Positions 11,996 through 23,210 of a stretch of DNA of 64,000 bases are shown here, piece by piece. Under the pieces are notes generated by a model. That model did no database searches. It was given only the letters and a program-made list of their open reading frames with translations, and was not told the origin of the DNA. Both the position numbers and the translations under genes were made by a program. The stretch is from Margaritispora aquatica (taxonomy: Eukaryota; Ascomycota; Leotiomycetes; Helotiales; Discinellaceae). The stretch spans positions 124,001-188,000 of the forward strand of contig VJWN01000011.1 in assembly GCA_007644065.1 (NCBI GenBank), in the 5' to 3' direction. Position 1 is the first letter of the stretch; the number at the start of each line of letters is the position of its first letter.

Positions 11996-13370
11996 GGGTT
12001 GTTCTGCTGCTAGTTTGACGGGAGTGTGACGATCTTAAGATGTATGATAACGATGATAGAGCACTGGTAAGCCACGAGAAATGATGCGGATGGATGAAGT
12101 GTTTATGGATAACATGACATGCTATAAGCTACGACATGTATGTACAAGTAGGTAGCTGAACAAGAAAGACAATGTATAGGTGGCTTTTTGAATACTCAAT
12201 TTTGCAACCGAATTATGCGAAAGCTATCTGTTGCAAATTAGACAAGTCGGAATGAAGTAAGTGACAAGCACAAATTCGAGCTTACGTCTAGATGAGCAAT
12301 TCACAACTTTTCTTCCAGCAGCGAATTCAGCACAGGAAACTTAGACAGCTTAGATTCATTCCATATCCCAGAAACCCAAATTAGCGGAGAGACTCTCTCG
12401 CGAAACCAAATACGCTTGATGGTGAGAAGAAGTGTTAACGAACGAAGAAAGATCAATACCAAGGGGGAAACGCTTCTGACAGAACTTCCAAGGCAATAAT
12501 AGACATCATATCGTGATTTCATGGTATCGCTCGGAAAATTATGACAAAACTTGAAGTGTACATCTGGAAAAGAGTCCATTGCATGTTGGTCGATAGTAAA
12601 TGAAGCGAGAGGCCATTGAGGAGATTCATTGGGACATAAACAGTTGGAAGAGGTATCGTCGATGAAGAAAAGAATGAGAGAAGAAAGAACAGTCCATGGA
12701 GAGCAGGCAGGGGACGTAGCGAACATCCGCAAGTCGAAACCTGACTTAGTAATTTGTGTAAAGTTTCTGGAAGTAGACTGCTTCTAGATATGCTCGCATA
12801 TCTCATATCGATGGATTCTGGGATATGTGTCGAGAGCAACACATTTGCCACAAATTGAGATCAAGAATTGGAAACGACGCCGCTGATAACTAAAGTCAAT
12901 AGAAACGAGCATCAGGCTAGAGTAGAGTAGGTGGGTGGGTAGGGATCTGGTACTTGCATATTGTTAGCGAGAACCTTGCCTTGCTGGAGGTTGAAGAAGC
13001 ACATGAGACTAGATTTTCGTCTGTACCTCCTGACGCTGACAACGCGCAAAATTCGAAATCTGGAAAACAGACGTCATGGGTGAGATAGCAGCGGACTTTC
13101 TAGGATTTCGGCACATCATGCCAGCAGTGCAAAGCAGGCCTAATTTCCTCATTGGCAACACAAAGGCACAAATGCACAAATGCACAAAGGCAGAAAAGCA
13201 AGTGAAAGGTAATACTAGGTCGCAAAAACGTTGATTCATTAATCCTTTCCTCATAACCGTTCTCTACCAACACCGATCCATAAAACGCCAGCCATGCAAG
13301 GATCAGGTATAATTCACGCATTCTCGTCCCAACCACTCCCAGAACCAGAACCAGAACCGTTCCCTCTAAA
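11996..13370. other. Convergent intergenic region, azgA / PHO85
   Basis: The 3' ends of azgA and PHO85 face each other across about 1.4 kb. Open frames on - at 12301-12732 and 12519-12851 overlap in different frames, are low-complexity hydrophobic and have no family look, so they are not called. The stretch holds octamer repeats (13159-13195) and an AGAACC repeat (13341-13358). Nothing else is visible. Confidence 0.5.
13159..13195. repeat. Short octamer tandem repeat
   Basis: Four to five degenerate copies of the octamer CACAAATG/CACAAAGG in tandem, downstream of the PHO85 stop. A second microrepeat, AGAACC x3, lies at 13341-13358 close to the stop codon. Both are simple sequence with no assigned role. 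Confidence 0.75.
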
Positions 13371-14490
13371 TCAATATTCGTAGCCTCCAGGAACAGCTGA
13401 CTGGACGTAGCCTCGCTGTTGTTGCATATTCATTTGCGATGGATGAGGTGGGGGAGGTCTCATTTGTCCAACGAGATCGTTGAACCATGGGTGCTGCAGC
13501 GCATCGTGTGCGCTGATTCGTAGCTCTGGCCTCAACTGAAGCATTCTTTGCAGGAGATCAATTCCAATAGGATCGATCTGGGGTAAGATCACCCTCAAGT
13601 CTTGTGTAGCATACATTTGAAAGTTCTGCTTGTATTCGGAGTACTGTGAGATTCCTGGCCAAGTGCGTTCGGATGGAGTTCCCATGATTCGGAAAATCCG
13701 AACAAGCTGGTCCTCGTTGGTCGTTCCTGGAAATAATGGTCGTCCAGTGTACATTTCTGCCATAATGCATCCTGCAGACCAGATATCGATGCTGGTATTA
13801 TATGTTCGACTTCCAAGAAGAACATCAGGTGCTCTGTACCATAACGTTACGACCTCGTTGGAGAAAGTGTTGACGGGAATTCCGAATGCTCTGGCAAGAC
13901 CAAAATCTGCCAGCTTGAGCTGAAGCTTGGTGTTGATCAGAAGATTTTGTGGTTTGAGATCGCGGTGAAGAACACGATTTGTGTGACAAAAGTCAATACC
14001 CAGTAGAAGTTGATGCATGAACGACTTGATGGTAACTGGTGGTAGTGCTCCTCGATCGCCTACAGTATCCATATACTTCTTCAAATCCTTGTCCATATAT
14101 TCGAAAACCAACATGAGCTTGTTCTCAGTGTGGATAACATCGTGTAGGCTGACGATATTCTCGTGCTTCAGTTCCTTCATCAAAGATATCTCCCGGATGG
14201 CTGTAGAAGGTGTACCCTCTTCCGAATCTAGATGGATCTCCTTCAGGGCAACTAATTCACCCGTCTGTCGATTTCGACCCTTGAAGACCTGTGTATTGTT
14301 GTTAGCAATGGTCCGTGTACCCCAGGAGGCGGGGTAGTAGTGAGGGGGAAATATAATATCAGGATATTGAATTAATGTAGCAAACACATCCATCTCCCAG
14401 CAGGACGTGCAGAGTATCACTCACGGTTGCATATGTACCCTCGCCCAACTTCTCCAACTGCTGGAACGAGCTTGGATGCCTCTTGTCCAT
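13371..14490 (-). CDS. PHO85: Cyclin-dependent kinase Pho85 homologue
   Basis: A serine/threonine CDK that, with Pcl-type cyclins, links phosphate and nutrient status to cell cycle, morphology and metabolism. Exons 14425-14490 and 13371-14288 join in phase 0 to 327 aa, the usual fungal Pho85 length. The first exon encodes [20 protein letters not shown], so the glycine loop spans the intron. Next come the catalytic Lys in VALKEI, the PSTAIRE cyclin helix, [15 protein letters not shown], and the Pho85 hallmark activation loop [19 protein letters not shown], preceded by Ser where most CDKs have a phosphorylated Thr. The C-terminus is Pro/Gln-rich and ends in GGYEY. The single intron is 136 nt, longer than most in this window. 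The gene diverges from the septin-type gene. Confidence 0.95.
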
Positions 14491-15414
14491 ACTTGCGGGT
14501 GGCGGATCGTTGTCTAGGTTCTGTACACTGATTGTACTCGGCAGAGCGGGCGCAAGTCTTTGTCCTTGGGGCGACGGAGGGAAAGTTCGAAATGGCGGGG
14601 CTGGCGAAGGGCGAGGCCGAGAAGTATATTGAGGGTCAAAAAGGATGATAGAAGGCGTCGAGATAGTCTGTAACAATGCGAGCGCGTCCTTTGACCCGTA
14701 TGAAGCCGTAATGAAGAAAGCAGAACGTAGCAAGTGGGATGTTTCGTACAAGACAAAACTTCCACTGGATACGGGCTACTTTGTTAGAAGGGAGATCTTC
14801 ACAAATGACAGTTGAATCCGTTTTCTGATAGCCGGGCGCTTGTTTGTTCCTCGTTCAGTGGGTTCTGGTTCGGGTTTTGGCTGCAGCATATCTGTGGCGG
14901 ATTGGGAGTTCGAAGAGGGGGAGAGATGGAAGTGGATTGGTTTGTTTGCCGCCACAGCTCCACTTGAAGCCACTTGAGCCACTTGAGCCACTTCGAGCCA
15001 CTTCGAGCCACCGCGAGCCATTCAAGCCACTTTCAACCTCCAGCCCCTTGAAAGAGCCGAGGTCTACCCGCTACCCGCAATGTGCACCTGACCCAATAAA
15101 GTTAAGCGCAAGGAGATACGGCGGACGGATATCCGATGTTATGTAAGCTGCGAGGGCTATCGCGATAAAGTACCTTAACCCTTCCAGGTTCCCTTACTGT
15201 ATTGGACTTGCACCCAAGCAAGTGTCAGGCGGGGTCGTGATCTGACTTCATTCCAAGACAAACTACCTACTACCTCACTACTTGAACTTCACTTCTAGAA
15301 TAATCACTACCTCAAAATACTATTACCTTATTCAAACCCGTTTCTTCTGCTACTAAACCATGACATGATCTGATATCCACACACTGTTCGACCTGATTGT
15401 CAACCCTGACCGAA
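14491..15414. promoter_or_regulatory. Divergent intergenic region, PHO85 / septin-type gene
   Basis: About 0.9 kb separates the two divergent starts and must hold both 5' regions. It contains the GAGCCACTT tandem repeat at 14961-15033 and a CA/CT-rich stretch just upstream of the septin-type start. I could not assign individual factor sites with confidence. Confidence 0.4.
14961..15033. repeat. GAGCCACTT-type tandem repeat
   Basis: About seven degenerate copies of a 9-11 nt unit around GAGCCACTT(C), drifting to GAGCCACCGC and AAGCCACTTTC at the right end. It sits near the middle of the PHO85/septin-type divergent region. The open frames across it (minus strand, rich in KWL repeats) are a product of the repeat and are not genes. 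Confidence 0.85.
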
Positions 15415-17755
15415 ATGCGTCCTCTCCCGGGCGATGATGCTTTGGCATCGCGGTCAAGAAGTACAAGCTTCGATAACGACCAAACTCCCATGCCACAGCG
15501 AACACAACCTCCGCAGATGTCCTATTTCATGGCAGATGAAAAGACTATGGAAGCTGGACTATCCCACTCTCCCACTATCCTACCGAAACAAAGAGAGATA
15601 CCTAAACCAAACAATAACTACGGTGTCGAGAGTCTCGAAAACACGATAAGCTCTCTAGCTCAAGATAGCGATGATTCGGAACATATGGTACGGAAAGCTC
15701 GACGAAGGTGGAAGAAGAATCTCGGCCAACAAGTATCAAAGACGTTCGCAGAAGATATGGGAAACGAGGTGTCACCTGTACTGGATTTCTCGGAGAATGT
15801 CAGTAGAAATACATCACCTTTTGACCAACGTCCGCCTTCACAATCTAGCATGTCCAGACCATTTACGCCTCTCTCATTCCCACCGTCGGCCATGAGCAGC
15901 CCGGATTCTCGCAGAAGTTCAGACGCTGGATCGTACATGGACGATGTAGCTAGCCAGGCTATTGTTTCGAGTGGGGAAGAGGATAGGGACATTATTCCAG
16001 AGATGATGGATAGCGGCAGTGCACCACAACTTGTTATGCCTAGTATCAAAATGCCTAGCCGACGGCCTTTCACGGAGAGGGGAAAGAACATGGGTAGACT
16101 GAAAGTGCTGATTGCTGGAGATTCTGGTAGGCAAAGACACTAAGTGGCTTTGGTCATTTTGGCTGACAATAAATAGGAGTCGGTAAAACCTCACTGATCA
16201 AAGCTATTGTGCAAATCTGTGAAGATATCGTACATGTTGATCCTTTATCACCAACTCCTGTCACTGTCCCCGAGCCAAGGAGGAGAAGTTCAAGAGGCAA
16301 GCGAAGTGGGAGCGTGGATATACAAGCTACCGAACAGATCACAGAAGTCTATGCTAGTACCCGAGCTTATCCAACATGGTGGTCCGATTTAGAGGAGAGT
16401 CGCATCCTTCGAAGACGGAAGAGTATGGGTGACTCTGTGTTGGAGCGAAATTTGTGCTTCGTGGACACTCCCGGTTATGGAAATAAGACATCCGTACGTT
16501 GTGATCGTATTTCTTGTAGAACAACTCACTAATGACTTAGTTTATGGAGAGTATCACCCCGATCATCGATTACGTCGAATCCCAATTCAAGAGGACAGCT
16601 GCCTTTGAAAATCTTAGCGAGCCGGAGACCATCAACATGTTGAGTGGAAATGGCGGCTCTCAGGTTGATGTGGTCCTGTACCTCGTGTCAAAGAGTATAG
16701 ACCAACACCTTAAAAGTCTGATTATAAGCTGACTAGTTGCAGGAATGAAACCAATCGATATTGAATACCTCAAACGCCTCTCCGACCTCTCCAACGTGAT
16801 ACCTCTCATAGCTCACGCCGATTCACATACTCCGGACGAGGTCTCATCTCTCAAACAGCAGATTCAAAGCGAATTAGAAGCTGCTGATATCCGGCCATTT
16901 TTGTTTGGTCTCACCCCACAGGCCACAAAATACTCCTCTCAACCTTCAGTACCCTATGCAATCTCAACCATGACCTCAAAAGATCATGAGAACATGGATG
17001 CAAGCCTGCTTATGTCGCCTGACTATGTTCAACCTCTTAAAGAATCAGAACTACTTCTTCTCGTATCACAGCTATTTGAGCAAGACACGGTGTCATGGCT
17101 AAGACATTCAGCTGCCAAGAAATTCCTAAATTGGCGAAGTTCCAACACACCGCTATCGAAGCCGCAAGCTCTTTATCGACCACTTGCTTCACCATCAGTA
17201 CCCTCCTCTCAGACTCTCACTGCTCCAGTTGGTGCGACAACTTCATACGCACTTGCTAGAATCACAGATCACACCCAGCGAGAAGAACGGATGGCTCAGG
17301 TTCGACTTGCCAACTGGGCAGCAGATCTCCAACGAAGTCTACAGAATGAACGTGCTCGCTTTGAAGCTCTCGCTCGAAGTGAACGAGCTATGTGGCTTAC
17401 AGAACGGCTTGGAGAATGCGTGCACGATGGTACCATTGTAGCAATCTCTCAAACGAATAAAGATGTACCACAGTATGATACCGAGGCCGGCGCTCTGGTG
17501 AAGAAGGGAACGTATTATCGACGACGAGAAATGGATGTGAGAGGTGGCGTTGATCGCTTTGACCCTCTAGGATTACTTATGCTAAATCAAGAGGTGAAGC
17601 GACGAGGTTGGGTGGTTTTGAAGGTTGTCAGCAGTTTTGGACTGATCGGTGGTCTTGCATTCTGGATCACGCGAACCTGGCAGGAGACAGAGATCAGTAC
17701 TTGGGGTTTAAGTGTGCGAGACTGGATGGAACTTGGAGCAGTGGATTGGAGATAG
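15415..17755 (+). CDS. Septin-type G-domain protein with C-terminal membrane segment
   Basis: A predicted P-loop GTPase. Exons 15415-16126, 16177-16493, 16541-16694 and 16743-17755 join in phase to 731 aa from the first ATG (MRPLPGDD). Residues 1-230 are polar and probably disordered. The G1 loop GDSGVGKTS (about 234-242) is split by intron 1. G3 is DTPG (about 334-337). G4 is AHAD (about 418-421), close to the AKAD motif of septins. A polar region with an Arg-rich predicted helix (about 520-590) follows. Near the C-terminus one hydrophobic segment, VSSFGLIGGLAFWITRTW, could anchor the protein in a membrane, which classical septins lack. It may belong to a septin-like fungal family rather than the filament-forming septins. 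GTP binding is well supported; assembly and location are inference. Confidence 0.85.
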
Positions 17756-18337
17756 TTGAGCATTTACGGATGATACCAAGCGATAGATGGATGGTGATAT
17801 TGTGCTAGGGAATGGAGGTTCGATGTACTCGCTTTGTGCTCTCTCTTCTCTGCTTTTTACTGCGATAGCTGATAGCCTACGGGCTTTGGATGTGCAAGCA
17901 CATGCATGGGTTGGAGCGATTCCCCTCTTGATATTTTTTGACAATCATAGCTAGCGGCGATAATTGAATTAGATACCTCAAACATTCGTCTTGTAGTGTT
18001 GTCTCCAATTGCATTTGTCTTCGGTACTTTAGGAGGTGGAGGGTACGAAGTGTCATACACGAGGACTAGGTCTGCTTACACCCTCCGTCCTGAAAGTAAT
18101 AGGGAAAGGCATTGAGAAGCTGTGAAGCATCCTTAAAGCACCAGTGATCAAGAGATCAAACCTCTTATTGCCTCTGAGTGATAAGGAGTAGAGGATTTAG
18201 GTGGATTCTTTATCTCGTTTAATGTTTCTCTGCTATCCTTAGAGTGCAAATTCAACTTAGATCCAAGCGAAACCCAACCACGCCAAATATGATCTAAAAG
18301 TCAACGACAAACACACATGCAAACTTCCCGCCTCATC
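17756..18337. other. Convergent intergenic region
   Basis: The 3' ends of the septin-type gene and the P450 face each other here. No gene, repeat or RNA structure is visible. Small open frames are background. Confidence 0.5.
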
Positions 18338-20142
18338 TCAAACCCTCAAAGGAATCTCACTCTCCCTCCTCCTCCAAAACAGAACTTGCCTCGAATTCGG
18401 ACTCCTCCCCATGCCATTCACCACTGGCTCAACCTTCGTCTGCCCCTCAGGCAGCTTAAAGTCGTACATCATCACCATATGGGCCAGCAACAACTTCAGC
18501 TCATTGCTGGCAAAGAACCTACCCGGACAAGCGTGGTGACCGTGTCCGAAGACGTTCATCTCCGCCGAGGTGGTGACGAACTGGTGTTTGTTCTCTGCGC
18601 CTGGCGCATCGCGTAAGTTGAGGAAGCGGTGCCCGTCGAAGGTTTCGGGAGAGGGGTAGATGGCGGGGTTGGACATGTGCGTTGGGCCGATGGAGACGAA
18701 GGCGTCCTTTGGCAGGTAGGTGCCGTCTGAGAGGGTGATAGGGGCCTTGGTCTTACGGGGCATGGCGACTGTATCTTGTTAGCAACTGATTTCTTGCCAA
18801 AAGGTACATGGGGTAAAAGACGTACTGAGTGTGTGAGTATGCAGCCGCATACTCTCCTTCAAAAAGCTATCCATCAACCTCAACTTAAACAACGTGCTCT
18901 TCTCCCACCCGCCCTCCTCCTTATAAACCCTCACGATCTCTTCCCTCAACAGCGCCGCATACTGCGGGTTCTCCACCAAATCATACATGGCAAACGCGAG
19001 CACATTGCTCGTGGTATGGATACTCGCCATCGCCAAACTGAGCTCCGCATTCGCATAATCGAAATCTTGCCCCTTCGCGCTCGCCGTGAACCAATCCACC
19101 GAATCGAGGACCTTGCGCCGCGGCTTCCCGCCATTGGCCGCGAGCTCGGCGCGCCGCCGCGCCACCTCGGGCGTGATCAGCGCTTTGGCGAGCTTGACCT
19201 CCGCACGGATCTTGGCGCACTCCGGCATGAACCAGTGCACGAGAGGCCGGAGGGGCGCGGGCCAGTTGTTCAGAGCCTTGGCCGCCATGAAGGCGTCCAC
19301 GGTGTACATGACGGAAATGCGTTGCCATTCTGGGTTGTTCATGAAGGACTCGCCGAGGAAGGTGAGCGAGGTTAGGCGCGAGATGGTGCGGAGGAGGTTG
19401 GGGTGTAGGACGCCTGATGTCCATTCTGTTCTGGATTAGTAGGGCGGTTTTGGCTGTGTGTGGTGATGGTGTGTGTCACTTACCGGTGGAGTCGCCGTAT
19501 ACCATTGTCAATGATTTGGGCGCCTCTTTAGCGAGAGGCTCGATGGTGAGTGCTATTACGAACTATCAGATTGAGCTTTCTTGGGTTTGAATGAGGTACT
19601 CACATAGAGCTTGTGTCAATTGAGTTCTGACTGCATCTTGGAAGATGGTTTGGTTTACACTGGTGCTGAAGGCATCGAAGCCAGGGTAAGTTGAGAAGAA
19701 TTCCTGTATTTCGTTAGAAATTATGGAGCGTTTTTGGTGTATCTTCATACCTTTGCAACAAAGCCATGGAAATCCAATCTGTCATCATTCTTGTACTCTT
19801 CAATATACTTTGGTGGGAGGATGATTCTTGGATTACTCTTGTCGTTTAATCTGAATGGTCCTCCTTTTGCCTTGAATCTCAAGTCAGCTCACAAACGATG
19901 GTGATATTTATACGGAAAATGAAACTCACCAAAGCTACACCCTTCGCAATGAAAGATGCTCCATTTGTAGTAAACTCCTGCTTCGCTGCTGCGTCCCATT
20001 TCTCATTCGCCATAGGGAATTTAGACATTGCTCTCGAAAACCAAAATTGACTCCAGAGGTGCGACACGGCAGCACAAACGCCAACCACTCCAACCGCGAG
20101 ACATATCTTAGCCACAAGATCTGTGTCCATAACTGCCGGCAT
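18338..20142 (-). CDS. Cytochrome P450 monooxygenase
   Basis: An ER-anchored haem-thiolate monooxygenase. Exons 19930-20142, 19751-19870, 19604-19703, 19484-19552, 18826-19425 and 18338-18768 join to 510 aa, a full-length P450. An N-terminal membrane anchor lies at about residues 9-30 (LVAKICLAVGVVGVCAAVSH). The I-helix reads MASIHTTS, with His where many P450s have an acidic residue. The ExxR motif is KESMRL, a PERF-like FDGHRF follows, and the haem loop is FGHGHHACPGRFFA with the axial Cys. This pattern, especially the IHTT I-helix, recalls the fungal group that includes ent-kaurene-oxidase-like P450s, but the substrate cannot be read from sequence. It diverges from an SDR gene 1.2 kb away, which suggests a two-gene oxidative tailoring unit. 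The exon with the I-helix is clearly GC-rich and produces long antisense open frames. Confidence 0.93.
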
Positions 20143-21380
20143 GTTGTATTCTTTGCTAGGAAATGTGGTGATTATGACCTGATGTGATTAGTGAATCGAC
20201 AACGCACTGCTATCAAAGCAACGTCAATTGATGTGTTAGTTGAGAGAAATGAGAAAGCTTTCTGGAAGCTCGATACATATAACCTTCCACTGATATGCAT
20301 ATTTCGCTCTAAACTTGGGGAGTGGGACCTCAGAGCCCAGCAAGCGCGAGTACGACTTCAGACAGGCATGCATCCGATATCTTCGGATGATCGAACACCA
20401 GCATCGTTCGGTACATCACACTCGCTTTACATCATCTTCATCACATATCTCCGCCAAGACGAATGAACCTTCTTCATCTGCTCCTCCGCAGGATCTCAAC
20501 TGAACTGCCGAGTCAACCTTTAAGTTACCCATCCACTCACAGTGAGGAGTTATATGCACGACACACCATCCCAACCTTGGGAAGAAACAAGAAACCCCCA
20601 ATTTCATCTCAAAACAAGACAAGTCAAGTCAAGTTAATGAACCCGAGGTCAACTCGAGACACCAATCGGGGAGGTCTGATCGACGCTCATTCACCCCGCA
20701 CAATGCGAGTACGAGATGTACGACCTCGGTCTCTCGCTCGGATAAAGAATAAGGGATCTCGCTTGTCATTACACGTTCCCTCATTCGTCGGGTTGGAATC
20801 TAACTTCCTGATCCACACAGCGATGCAGCCCTCGTTCTTGTCTGCGGGGCAACGTTTCTTGGTGGCTGGTTGAGGCTGCATAGAAGATCAACGTCGCCCT
20901 TGCATGCTATGTCCTCGTACTCGCTCGTATAGAACCCGAGGGTTAAGGAGGGGAGACGTAAGTGCCGATATACTGTGCTTCTCCGGAAACTAAACCCTCC
21001 GCAGAGGTGTTTGTGCAAATTTCTTGGGGTTCGAGAGGGGGGGATGTTGTTGTGTTAGCCTTTTTATGCTAGTTTGTGTACGCGAGTTAGTGGCCCGGTC
21101 CGTGAAGGATTGTGAGACTCGCGTTCGTAAGTGAATGGGAGGCATATATGCCAAGAGTCGGATAGGATGGAGGAGGCGTACTTCGAATGAGGTGTAAGGC
21201 GGGGAATGAAGATACATATGGCTCTCGAGGTAGCTTTACCCGGCTTCAATGAGCTCTCTCGAATTATTTCTCTTCAAGTCTCAGGTTGAATTTCTGCCTT
21301 TGCTCGATTCCAAAGCAATCTCATTATTGAACTTATACAGAAACATAAATCTCTTCCCCACTGTTAAAGAAGTCAACATC
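20143..21380. promoter_or_regulatory. Divergent intergenic region, P450 / SDR
   Basis: A 1.24-kb region between the two divergent starts, the natural place for shared regulation. Open frames inside it (20463-20873 + and others) have no family character. A purine run (GAGAGGGGGGGATG) lies near 21030. I see no repeat or RNA gene, and no binding site I can assign with confidence. Confidence 0.4.
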
Positions 21381-22396
21381 ATGGCGGAGCAAGTCATGCA
21401 AGGAAAGTACTATTGCATCACTGGAGGAGGTGGTGGTATCGGTCGTGCCACAGCAATTCGATGCATGCAACTTGGTGCTTCTGGCCTCACATTGTGCGAT
21501 TTGAGTATGGAAGCACTCGAAGGCACGAAGAAAATCCTGTGAGAACTCTGGCATCCAGATCCTCTCGAGAAAAGCCACTGATATTTCACAGTGATGAGAA
21601 ATTCACAGGAAGAAAAGTGCTCCTAGCATGCGTAGATGTCGCCAATGCAGCAGAAGTAGACGAGTGGATCGAGACAGCTTTCAAGGAGTTCGGTCGCTTA
21701 GATGGCGCTGCGAACGTCGCAGGACTATCTAAACGCACACCCGAAACGACGTCCATGAACATCGTACGCCTAACTTGAGAATAAAGTCAAGGGTATTGTC
21801 TCTGTGCTGATCTAGAACACAGGTCCAAGAAGACTGGGACAGAACAGTAGCAGTCAATCTCACAGGCGCAATGAACTGCCAGCGAGCTCAGCTGAAAGTC
21901 CTAAGTCGCCCTGGAGGTTCGATCGTCCATGTCTCGAGCGGAGCGGGCCTCAAGGGCGTCGCGGGCATGCCGTCGTATTCCGCTACGAAGTGGGGCGTGA
22001 GAGGGCTGACGAAGACGGCTGCGATGGAGTTTGGGCCTGTGGGTATTAGGTTGAATACCTTAATGCCGTGAGCTGACTCCTCCCTAATCCGACCTGTGTG
22101 GACGGGTTATTCGCTGACGGTGATTAGAGGTCCAATTCATAGCGGCGAGAACTTCGATCGTGCTATTGCGGCTGGTCTGGTTGATCCGAAGGTCATCAGT
22201 GCTGCTACGATGATGAAGAGAATGGGGACTTGTGATGAGATTGCGAAGATGATGGCGTTTCTGATGAGTGATGATGCGTCGTATATTACAGGAGGTAAGC
22301 TCGATTTTTTCCTGTTCTTCTGGGAGTTGTGAGCGCATTAGCTAATATGAATGTATAGCTGACATACCGGTCGATGGCGGGGCTTCGGCTTGTTGA
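21381..22396 (+). CDS. Short-chain dehydrogenase/reductase (SDR)
   Basis: An NAD(P)-dependent oxidoreductase of the classical SDR fold. Exons 21381-21538, 21592-21763, 21823-22067, 22128-22294 and 22359-22396 join in phase to 259 aa, the classical SDR length. The start is MAEQVMQGKYYCITGGGGGI. Motifs: cofactor loop TGGGGGIGRA (about 14-23), Asp in LCDLS suggesting NAD preference, NVAG after the fourth strand, catalytic Ser in VHVSSGAG, YSATK for the Tyr-Lys pair, and PGPIHS after the seventh strand. The C-terminus IPVDGGASA is typical. It sits head to head with the P450, and the two may act in sequence (hydroxylation then alcohol oxidation). The substrate is unknown. Confidence 0.93.
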
Positions 22397-23210
22397 TCTT
22401 AACAATGGAATGATGAAATTTAGGAACAAATATGAGTATATTGTATCTAAATCGTTGTAGCAAGAACTCGACTTTGTATCAATATCGCGGTCTCGGAGTC
22501 TTTGTATGCACAGAATATTCCTTCCACCTCTTAGCCGCACCATTCTTGAGCTTATGACGAAGCCATTTTAAGTATCTCGCTTACAATTTTCGTCATAGCG
22601 GGGGGATTTCTGTTACTTTTACACCAAGTTCTCATCCTCTTCTATCCAAACAATCTTCTCGCTTATATACTTCGTCCGTTGCAATGCCACACCTCATATC
22701 TAAGTGATGTGTGATAGTTGATGGATTTTTGTCTCGCAGAGACGGATGACAATTGAGGTTTGGAACGTTTTATTTGATGATTATGTGTCTATAATGTTTG
22801 ATATATGATCAATAGGACTTAAAGCTTGCTGGGTGTATCAAAATTATTGTGAAGTGATGAATGTAGTATCCCTGATCCATTTCGTTAAGCGAAAACAAAT
22901 AATGGATGAAGTAAAACTGTTCAAACTTTCTTGGACAACTTGGTTACTACAACCTCGACGTATATAAGCAGCGTTTGCATATATAAGCCTACTTTAGTAA
23001 CAGACAATCGGTATGTACAAGTGCCTAACATTTGGCTTCACTTTAGAGTTAGGATGAATTTATATCACTCAAGATACAAATAACAGAAATTAAGCTTTTG
23101 TAGATCTCAATATGAAAAACTAATTGTTCGGTTCCGCGTACAACGTTGCATGACTCCAAAATGCCTCACTCCACATATATCTTCATAACCACAATCAAGA
23201 AAAGAAAACT
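22397..23210. other. Convergent intergenic region
   Basis: AT-rich spacer between the SDR stop and the stop of the Clr5-domain gene. TATA-like ATATAAGC words occur near 22970-22990, but no gene start follows them. No repeat or RNA gene is visible. Confidence 0.5.

Noticed and set aside
12301..12851. Two overlapping minus-strand frames after azgA
   Set aside because: Different frames of the same sequence, hydrophobic low-complexity content, no family look, no supporting splice signals.
14776..15021. Minus-strand frames rich in KWL/QVA repeats
   Set aside because: They are translations of the GAGCCACTT tandem repeat and not independent genes.
18776..19439. Long open frames on + opposite the P450
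   Set aside because: They are antisense shadows of a GC-rich P450 exon; the P450 motifs fix the minus strand as coding.
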